Shown: one piece after another, positions 58,314 through 64,000 of the stretch
Position numbering within the stretch: position 1 is the first letter of the stretch
Layout of the letters: each line of letters opens with the position of its first letter
Origin: an uncultured Burkholderiales bacterium
GTDB taxonomy: Bacteria; Pseudomonadota; Gammaproteobacteria; Burkholderiales; Burkholderiaceae
Direction: 5' to 3'
Assembly (NCBI GenBank): GCA_946480465.1
Contig: CAMLJY010000002.1
Span: 129,114 to 193,113 of the forward strand
DNA: 64,000 nt
Notes under the pieces: generated by a model
Told to the model about the DNA's origin: nothing
Database searches by the model: none
The model's input: the letters and a program-made list of their open reading frames with translations, nothing else
Translations under genes and position numbers: made by a program

Positions 58314-58712
58314 ATGAGCAGCAGCAACGACAAGTCCCAACACAACGCCGTCAACTGGTTCGAGATCCCGGTGCGGGACCTCGAACGCGCGCAGGCCTTC
58401 TACGAGAAGCTGCTGGCCAAGAGCCTGCGCCGCGAGGCCATGGGGCCGCAGACGCTGGCGGTCATTCCCTACGACCCGGCGCAGGGCGTCGGCGGCGCGT
58501 TGATCGCCGGGGTGCACATCCCCGACCCCAGCCCCAACGGCACGCTGGTCTACCTGAATGCCGAGCCCTCGCTCGATGCCGCGGTCGAGCGCGCGGTGGC
58601 TGCCGGCGGCCGCGTGGCGACGCCGCGCGTCGAGCTGCCCGAGGGCATGGGCTGCTTCGCCCACGTGATCGACACCGAGGGCAACCGCGTCGGGCTGCAC
58701 GCGCAGCAATGA
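58314..58712 (+). CDS. VOC family (glyoxalase/bleomycin-resistance-like) protein
   Basis: This 132-aa protein has the vicinal-oxygen-chelate fold: NWFEIPVRDLERAQAFYEKLL, then a middle strand set, and GCFAHVIDTEGNRVGLHA at the end. The metal-binding pattern is incomplete in the first half, so the substrate and even catalysis are open. A GGAGAGAGAGCG ribosome site precedes the ATG. A WYL regulator gene lies 110 bases downstream on the same strand and may control it. Confidence 0.9.
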   Translation: MSSSNDKSQHNAVNWFEIPVRDLERAQAFYEKLLAKSLRREAMGPQTLAVIPYDPAQGVGGALIAGVHIPDPSPNGTLVYLNAEPSLDAAVERAVAAGGRVATPRVELPEGMGCFAHVIDTEGNRVGLHAQQ

Positions 58713-58822
58713 TGCTGGCGCAGCTGTGGCGGGCAGCGGCGTCGGTTCATCCGGCTTTGCTGGAACCGCCGGCGGAGGAGGGCCACAATGCCGGCCCCAC
58801 CCAGCCCGACGAACCGCCGCCG

Positions 58823-59509
58823 ATGCGCCGTGCCGACCGCCTGTTCCACCTGGTCCAGCTGATCCGTGGCCGCCGCCTGTCCACCGCCGCCTTCCTGGCC
58901 GAGCGCCTGCAGGTCTCGCTGCGCACGGTCTACCGCGACGTGGCCGACCTGGTGGCGCAGGGCGTGCCGATCGAGGGCGAGGCGGGCGTGGGCTACCGCA
59001 TGCGGGCGGGCTTCGACCTGCCGCCGCTGATGTTCACCGCCGACGAAGCCAAGGCCCTGGTGGCGGCGGTGCGCCTGGCACAGCCGCGGCTGGATGCGGG
59101 GTTGTCCGGCGAGGCGGAGAGCGCGCTGTCCAAGATCCTGTCGGTGCTGCCGCCGGCCACGCGCGCGGCGGCCGAGAGCCTGGCGCTGTACGCGCCCTCG
59201 TGGCCGATGGAGCCGCTGCTGCGCGAGCGGCTGGAGTCGGCCCGCCTGGCGATCGAGGCGCGGCGCAAGCTGCGCCTGCACTACAAGGACCTGCGTGACG
59301 CGGAAAGCCACCGCACGGTGCGGCCCCTGGGCTGCTTCTACTGGGGCCAGGTGTGGACGCTGGGCGCGTGGTGCGAGCAGCGCGCGGACTTTCGCAGCTT
59401 CCGCATCGACCGCATCGTGGTGATGGATGTGCTGGAAGAGCGCTTCCGCGACGAGCCGGGGCAGACGCTGGCGGACATGGTGAGGGCGGTGGAGGCGGAC
59501 CGGGGCTGA
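58823..59509 (+). CDS. WYL-domain transcriptional regulator (YafY/DeoR-like)
   Basis: This 228-aa protein has an N-terminal winged helix (RRADRLFHLVQLIRGRR, FLAERLQVSLRTVYRDVADL) and a WYL ligand-sensing domain (IEGEAGVGYRMRAGFDLPPLMFTADEAKAL, then SFRIDRIVVMDVLEERF). The WYL motif itself is degenerate. The start is the ATG at 58823, which gives the normal N-terminus; the frame is open for many codons upstream but those lack a helix-turn-helix. It probably regulates the VOC gene next to it. Confidence 0.9.
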   Translation: MRRADRLFHLVQLIRGRRLSTAAFLAERLQVSLRTVYRDVADLVAQGVPIEGEAGVGYRMRAGFDLPPLMFTADEAKALVAAVRLAQPRLDAGLSGEAESALSKILSVLPPATRAAAESLALYAPSWPMEPLLRERLESARLAIEARRKLRLHYKDLRDAESHRTVRPLGCFYWGQVWTLGAWCEQRADFRSFRIDRIVVMDVLEERFRDEPGQTLADMVRAVEADRG

Positions 59510-59534
59510 GGCCTGCGCGCGGTCCGCCGGCCGC

Positions 59535-61577
59535 TCACTTCGTCTGCAAGTGCGTGGCCAGGAACTTCTCCATCCGCGCGTAGAAGTCGAACCGGTTCTC
59601 GGGCTTCATGAAGCCGTGGCCTTCGGCGTCATAGACGACCCACTCGACCTGCGTGTTGTGCTTGCGCACCGCGTCGCGGAACATGGTGCCGTGGTCCAGC
59701 GGCACGCGCAGGTCGCCGGCGCCGAAGGCCAGCAGCAAGGGCTGCTTCAGGCGGTGTGCCTGCTTCAGCGGCGAGGTCTGCTCCAGCTGCGGCGCGTCCT
59801 TGGTCTGGTCGCCCACCAGCACCGGCAGGCCGTATTGCTTCAAGGCGCTGGAGGCGTCGCTCCAGCTGATGTCGTAGAGCAGGTTGATGTCGGTGACGGC
59901 CAGCCAGGACAGGCCGCAGCGGTACAGCTCGGCATCGCGGATCAGCCCCATCAGCGTGGCGTAGCCGCCGTAGCTGGCACCGGCCAGGCAGATGCGCTGC
60001 GGATCGGCCAGCTTCTGCGTGATGGCCCAGCGCGTGGCATCGGCCACGTCGTCCTGCATCGCCAGGCCCCACTGCTTGAAGCCTGCGCGCAGATGCTTCT
60101 GGCCGTAGCCGTCGCTGCCACGAAACTCGGGCTCCAGCACCAGGTAGCCGCGCGAGGCCAGGAACTGCGATTCGGCAGTCCATTCCCATGAGCCGCCGCG
60201 CACCCACGGGCCGCCGTGCAGCAGCACCACCGCCGGCCAGGGGCCCTTGCCGGCCGGCTTGGTCACGTGCATCGGAATCTGCAGGCCGTCGCGTGCGGCG
60301 ATGCGCACGAAGTCGCGCTCGGCCATCTGCTGGGCAGGGATCTGCGGCATGGCACTGCCGATGCGTTCCAGCACGTCGGTCTTGCGGTCCCACAGCAGGA
60401 AGAGCGGCGGCTGCCGGTCGGAATAGGTCTGCACCACGACCCACGGCGAGCAGCCGCATTCGGGCAAGTGCAGGCGATTGACGTGACCGGGCAGGCGCTT
60501 GTCGATGCGGGCCTGCAGCTCCTTCATCTCGTCGTCGAACCAGGCGGTGCCTGCCGCATCGGCGAGGTAGTGCGCGCCGATCAGGCGGCGCTTGGCATGG
60601 TCGAAGACCGGCGTGCCGCGAAAGTCGAAGCCGGTCACGCCGACCAGGGGCTCGGGCTGCAGCTTCTGCGTCTGGCGGTCGAAGCGGAAGAGGGCGGCGG
60701 TGCCGGCGGCGTCGCGGCGCGTGGCGATGGCGTACAGCTCTTCATCGGGGCCGATCAGCAGTGGATGGAAGGCGCCGGGGCCGCCCTGCACGCGATCGAA
60801 GGTGGCGAGGGCCTTCCACGGCGCATCGTCCGTCGCCCGCCAGTGGATGGTCCTCTTGCCGCCCTCGACGGACAAGGCCAGGCGCGCCCGGCCTTGCAGG
60901 TCGAATTCCCAGTGCACCGTGTTGTCCGGATAACCGGGCTTCACGGCCTGGGTCGCCTGGCCGGTCAGCGTGTTCAGGCGCAGTGGCGTGGTGTCGGCCA
61001 GGTCGCGGCGGGCGTCGAAGTTGTAGCGCTCGATCAGCACGTCGGCGCTGCCGTCGCGCAGGACGTTCAACAGCCCGTGGTTCGGTGGCAGCTCGCGGGA
61101 TCCGACGGGCGTTCCCCCGGTCACCAGGTACTTGCGGCAGTCGTTCTTGACCAGGCGGCGGCTGTGGCTGCCGTCGTGGTTCACCGCCCACAGGCCGGGG
61201 CAGGGGTTGTTCTCCCAGGACTCGGCCTGGTCGGAGAGCGTGAAGACCAGGCGCTCGTCGTTGACCCACCAGACTTTCGCGACGTCGGCGTCGGAGAAGC
61301 GGGCCGCCAGCGCGGCGCTCATCGGTGGGCCGAAGGTGACGACCACCAGGTCGCTGCGGCCGCTGCGCTCGTTGCCGACCAGCACCGCCATGCGCTTGCC
61401 GTCCGGCGACAGCACGGGCTCCGCCATGGCTGGGGTGGCGAAGAAGCTCTTGAGCGGAATCTCGGCGGGCGAGGCGGCGGCCGGCGCCTTCGGTGCATCT
61501 GCCGAGTGCGCGGCCGCCACGGCCGCACCAATCCACAACACGGCCGTGCCAATGGCACGGGTCCACGCAGTCTTCAT
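59535..61577 (-). CDS. Secreted prolyl oligopeptidase family (S9) peptidase
   Basis: This 680-aa protein has a signal peptide (residues 1-26) and an N-terminal beta-propeller region. A C-terminal alpha/beta hydrolase domain follows, with Ser535 in AGASYGGYA, the Asp loop AFGAGDLRVPLDHG and His654 in YDAEGHGF. The acylaminoacyl-peptidase/dipeptidyl-peptidase type fits. It works in the periplasm or outside. The gene stands alone on its strand. Confidence 0.94.
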   Translation of the reverse strand: MKTAWTRAIGTAVLWIGAAVAAAHSADAPKAPAAASPAEIPLKSFFATPAMAEPVLSPDGKRMAVLVGNERSGRSDLVVVTFGPPMSAALAARFSDADVAKVWWVNDERLVFTLSDQAESWENNPCPGLWAVNHDGSHSRRLVKNDCRKYLVTGGTPVGSRELPPNHGLLNVLRDGSADVLIERYNFDARRDLADTTPLRLNTLTGQATQAVKPGYPDNTVHWEFDLQGRARLALSVEGGKRTIHWRATDDAPWKALATFDRVQGGPGAFHPLLIGPDEELYAIATRRDAAGTAALFRFDRQTQKLQPEPLVGVTGFDFRGTPVFDHAKRRLIGAHYLADAAGTAWFDDEMKELQARIDKRLPGHVNRLHLPECGCSPWVVVQTYSDRQPPLFLLWDRKTDVLERIGSAMPQIPAQQMAERDFVRIAARDGLQIPMHVTKPAGKGPWPAVVLLHGGPWVRGGSWEWTAESQFLASRGYLVLEPEFRGSDGYGQKHLRAGFKQWGLAMQDDVADATRWAITQKLADPQRICLAGASYGGYATLMGLIRDAELYRCGLSWLAVTDINLLYDISWSDASSALKQYGLPVLVGDQTKDAPQLEQTSPLKQAHRLKQPLLLAFGAGDLRVPLDHGTMFRDAVRKHNTQVEWVVYDAEGHGFMKPENRFDFYARMEKFLATHLQTK

Positions 61578-61707
61578 TCATTCCCCTCGGGTCAGCACAC
61601 CGGCAGCAGCGCCGGCGGGGCCGGAGGATAGCGATGCCGCCCGCGGCGCGAGCGGCTCATCCCACGAATGAAGGTCTGCCGAGCCGCCTTTCTGTGTGAG
61701 CGGCGGC

Positions 61708-62241
61708 TCAGCCGAAGAGTCGCTTGAGCCAGGCCAGCAGCCGCGCGATCAGGCCTTGCGGCGCGGCCGCCGCGGCAGGCTCCGGCGCGGCCCGGTAGCG
61801 CTCCTGCAGCGCGGCGTTGAAGCGCTCGAAGAAGTCGGTGGCCATCTTCTGCGCGGCCATGTCGACCAGGCGCGAGCCGACCTGCGCGATCTTGCCGCCC
61901 ACGCTGGCGTTGGCGGTGTAGTGCAGCACCGTTTCCGTCGGGCCATTGGGTTCCAGGCGGATGTCGGCCGTGCCCTTGCCATGGCCGGCGGGACCGCCCT
62001 GGCCTTCGAAACGCAAGGTGTAGGACGTGGGCGGCTGCATGTTCTCCAGCTGCAGCTTGCCCTTGAACTTGGCCTTCACGGGGCCGATGGCCGCGGTCAC
62101 GAGCACCTCGTACTGGCTGTCGCCGGTGGGCGTGATGCCTTCGCAGCCGGGGATGGCGGCCTGCAGCAGCGTGATGTCGTTCAGCGCCTCCCAGGCCTGG
62201 GCCTGGTTGACGGGCAGGGCTTGCTGGCTGGTGAGTTGCAT
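61708..62241 (-). CDS. coxG: CoxG-family SRPBCC protein
   Basis: This 177-aa protein has the CoxG signature at the N-terminus (LPVNQAQAWEALNDITLLQAAIPGCE) and a START-like (SRPBCC) fold through residue 145. A Pro/Ala-rich linker and a basic, hydrophobic tail (LIARLLAWLKRLFG) then contact the membrane. CoxG recruits CO dehydrogenase to the membrane in aerobic CO oxidisers. Many CoxG genes serve other molybdenum hydroxylases. It follows coxE and coxD, so the order is coxD-E-G on the minus strand. Confidence 0.9.
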   Translation of the reverse strand: MQLTSQQALPVNQAQAWEALNDITLLQAAIPGCEGITPTGDSQYEVLVTAAIGPVKAKFKGKLQLENMQPPTSYTLRFEGQGGPAGHGKGTADIRLEPNGPTETVLHYTANASVGGKIAQVGSRLVDMAAQKMATDFFERFNAALQERYRAAPEPAAAAAPQGLIARLLAWLKRLFG

Positions 62242-62269
62242 GGTCGCTTGCTTTATGAGTTAGGTCCGT

Positions 62270-63469
62270 TCAGTGGATCGCGCGCCGCGGCAGGTCGGGC
62301 TGGCGCAGCACCTGCACCAGTTCGGCCAGGCTCTGCAGGTTGTGCGCCGGCAGGAAACGGTCGACGTGCGGCAGCATGGCCTTGATGCCACCGGCTTTCG
62401 GCTCGAAGCGCTCGAAGCGCAGCAGCGGGTTCAGCCAAACCAGGCGCCGGCAGCTCTTGTGCAGGCGTTCCATCTCGAAGCTGAGCTGCCGGGTGTCGCC
62501 ATGCTCCAGCCCGTCGCTGATCAGGAGCACGGTGGCCTGGCCGCTCACGACGCGGCGCGCCCAGCGCTGGTTGAACTCATGCAGGCTGGTGGTGATGCGG
62601 GTGCCGCCCGACCAGTCTTCCACCGCACGCACCACCTGGGCCACGGCCAGGTCCGGGTCGCGGCTTTTCAGCAGGCGCGTGGTGCGGGTGAGCCGGGTGC
62701 CGAAGACGAAGCTCTCGACCCGCGCCTCGGCATGGCCCAGCGCATGGGCGAAGTGCAGCAGCATGCGCGAGTAGCGGCTCATCGAGCCGGAGATGTCGGC
62801 CAGCACCACCAGCGGCGCGGCCTGCGTGCGCGGTTGGCGCCAGCGCATGTCCCACAGCTCGCCGCCGTGGCGGGCCATGCCCTGCAGCGTGGCGCGCCAG
62901 TCGGGCCGGCCGGGATGGGCGGCGCGGCGGCTGCGGCGGGTGGGCAGCTGCTCGAACACCAGCTTCAGGTCGCGCAGGAGGCGCTGCGCTTCGCGCCATT
63001 CGTCGGCGCTCATGGTGTCGAAGTCGGCCTTCTGCAGCAGCTCGCGGTCGTTGAAGGTGAGGGCGGCGTCGAGCTGGATCTGGTCTTCGGGCGCGGCCTC
63101 GGGCGGGCGTTCGGGCTGGTTGGGGAACAGGGCCTCGCCGAGGCGGCGGTTCTCGGGTGCTGGCGCGGTTCCGTCCTTGGCGCTGACTTTGGGCAATAGC
63201 AGGGCGCGCATGCGGCCCATCAGGTCGGGGTCGCGCCAGAACAGCACGAAGGCCTGGTCGAACAGTTCGCGGTGCTCGATGCGGTCGACGAGGCAGGCGG
63301 CGAGCACCGCGTGGAAGTCGCGCTTGCTCTCGAAGCCGGCGAGCTGCAGTGCCTGCAGCGCGAGCTGCACGCGATCGGTGCCCACGGGCAGGCCGGCGGC
63401 GCGCAGCACGCGGGCGAAGTGCATCACGTTCTCCGCGAGGTGGCCGGGGGTGGGGCGGGCGATCAGCAT
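62270..63469 (-). CDS. coxE: CoxE-family von Willebrand factor A protein
   Basis: This 399-aa protein has a N-terminal helical part and a C-terminal VWA domain with the metal-ion-dependent adhesion motif DISGSMS and the later ISDGLEHG segment. CoxE works with the AAA ATPase CoxD to insert the metal centre into CO dehydrogenase-like molybdoenzymes. The segment VVWLNPLLRFE-type (RLVWLNPLLRFERFEPKAGG) and FLPAHNLQSLAEL are typical. The gap to coxG is 28 bases, so they are in one operon. Confidence 0.93.
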   Translation of the reverse strand: MLIARPTPGHLAENVMHFARVLRAAGLPVGTDRVQLALQALQLAGFESKRDFHAVLAACLVDRIEHRELFDQAFVLFWRDPDLMGRMRALLLPKVSAKDGTAPAPENRRLGEALFPNQPERPPEAAPEDQIQLDAALTFNDRELLQKADFDTMSADEWREAQRLLRDLKLVFEQLPTRRSRRAAHPGRPDWRATLQGMARHGGELWDMRWRQPRTQAAPLVVLADISGSMSRYSRMLLHFAHALGHAEARVESFVFGTRLTRTTRLLKSRDPDLAVAQVVRAVEDWSGGTRITTSLHEFNQRWARRVVSGQATVLLISDGLEHGDTRQLSFEMERLHKSCRRLVWLNPLLRFERFEPKAGGIKAMLPHVDRFLPAHNLQSLAELVQVLRQPDLPRRAIH

Positions 63470-63491
63470 GGGGCTGGGCTTCGGGACAAGC

Positions 63492-64000
63492 TCACAGGCC
63501 TTGCACGTCGCGCTTCACCTGCTCCAGCAGGCGCGCGGCCTCGCTGCCTTGCACCTTGGCGATGTCGTCCTGGTACTTCAGCAGCACGCCCAGCGTGTGC
63601 TGGATCACCTCGGGGTCCAGCACCAGCGCGTCCAGCTCCATCAGCGCGCGCGCCCATTCGATGGTCTCGGCGATGCCGGGCAGCTTGTACAGCTCGATCT
63701 CGCGCAGGCCCTGCACGAAGGCCACGATCTGTTTCGCGAGGGCTTCGCCGGCGTGCGGCACGCGGCGCTTGAGGATCTCCAATTCGCGCGACGCGTTCGG
63801 GAACCCGACCCAGTGGTACAGGCAGCGGCGCTTCACCGCATCATGGATCTCGCGGGTGCGGTTGGAGGTCAGGATGACGATGGGCGGCTCCTTCGCCTTC
63901 ACCGTGCCCAGCTCGGGGATGGTGATCTGGAAGTCCGACAGCACCTCCAGCAGGAAGGCTTCGAAGGGCTCGTCGGCGCGGTCGAGTTCGTCGATCAGCA
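63492..64000 (-). CDS. coxD: MoxR-type AAA ATPase CoxD (partial, 5' end beyond the window)
   Basis: The frame runs off the right edge. Its first visible residues are LIDELDRADEPFEAFLLEVL, the Walker B and following sensor region of a MoxR ATPase. Then come VILTSNRTREIHDAVKRRCLYHW (sensor 1 and Arg finger) and a helical lid with the PGIAETIEWARAL motif. The Walker A part is outside. As MoxR proteins with a VWA partner, CoxD and CoxE form a chaperone pair for molybdoenzyme maturation. The stop lies 22 bases before coxE. Confidence 0.92.
   Translation of the reverse strand, partial: LIDELDRADEPFEAFLLEVLSDFQITIPELGTVKAKEPPIVILTSNRTREIHDAVKRRCLYHWVGFPNASRELEILKRRVPHAGEALAKQIVAFVQGLREIELYKLPGIAETIEWARALMELDALVLDPEVIQHTLGVLLKYQDDIAKVQGSEAARLLEQVKRDVQGL

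Overview
The window is high-GC DNA (about 70 percent by eye). It carries a type VI secretion cluster, a cyoABCD-SURF1-RegBA respiratory block, tandem Lrp/AsnC regulators, psuKG, a PEP-CTERM protein and the start of a coxGED-type accessory set. This combination points to a betaproteobacterium of the order Burkholderiales, in the Rubrivivax/Leptothrix/Methylibium neighbourhood. That placement is inferred from gene content, not from a marker gene.

Layout. Bases 1-20,600 are the right-hand part of a T6SS locus. First come two putative effector/immunity modules: a Tlde1-like L,D-transpeptidase fold with a small membrane protein, and a caspase-like His/Cys protein with a Sel1-like membrane protein. 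Then follow tssE, tssF, tssG and tssH (clpV), a divergent Ala/Pro-rich membrane protein, a membrane-anchored M15 peptidase, a PAAR tip, a thiolase-like membrane protein, tssM, tagF, an OmpA-like protein and a convergent tssA. The genes tssB, tssC, hcp, vgrG, tssJ, tssK and tssL are not in the window and probably lie to the left. Bases 20,700-27,300 are housekeeping: psuK-psuG, ubiA, proC, glutamate dehydrogenase and two Lrp/AsnC paralogues. Bases 27,590-31,500 hold a PEP-CTERM protein and a large subtilase, ending in a clear terminator followed by a 4 x 13 bp tandem repeat. Bases 31,570-35,000 hold a lipoprotein, recG and mtfA. Bases 35,336-38,860 carry two tandem substrate-binding proteins without a transporter, followed by a mono-haem cytochrome-like protein.

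Bases 38,967-45,878 form one leftward operon, cyoA-cyoB-cyoC-cyoD-surf1-regB-regA. It joins a quinol oxidase to the RegB/RegA redox two-component system, and an FNR-like box lies in its upstream region. To the right are an MFS symporter, an M16 peptidase pair, and a quinone-reductase-like dehydrogenase divergent from a LysR regulator with a perfect dyad between them.

Bases about 52,650-56,450 are an island of visibly lower GC and different codon use. It has a 112-aa protein of possible B3/EcoRII-N-like fold, a 658-aa GmrSD-type (DUF262 + DUF1524) restriction-like protein, and two unrecognised leftward genes. Integron attC-like half-sites (RYYYAAC and GTTRRRY) flank the first two genes. This B3-like/GmrSD pair is the best candidate in the window for an incompletely described defence system.

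Bases 56,654-64,000 return to the high-GC background: MAPEG, GFA, DUF218/YdcF, VOC and WYL-regulator genes, an S9 peptidase, and coxG, coxE and the 3' part of coxD at the right edge.
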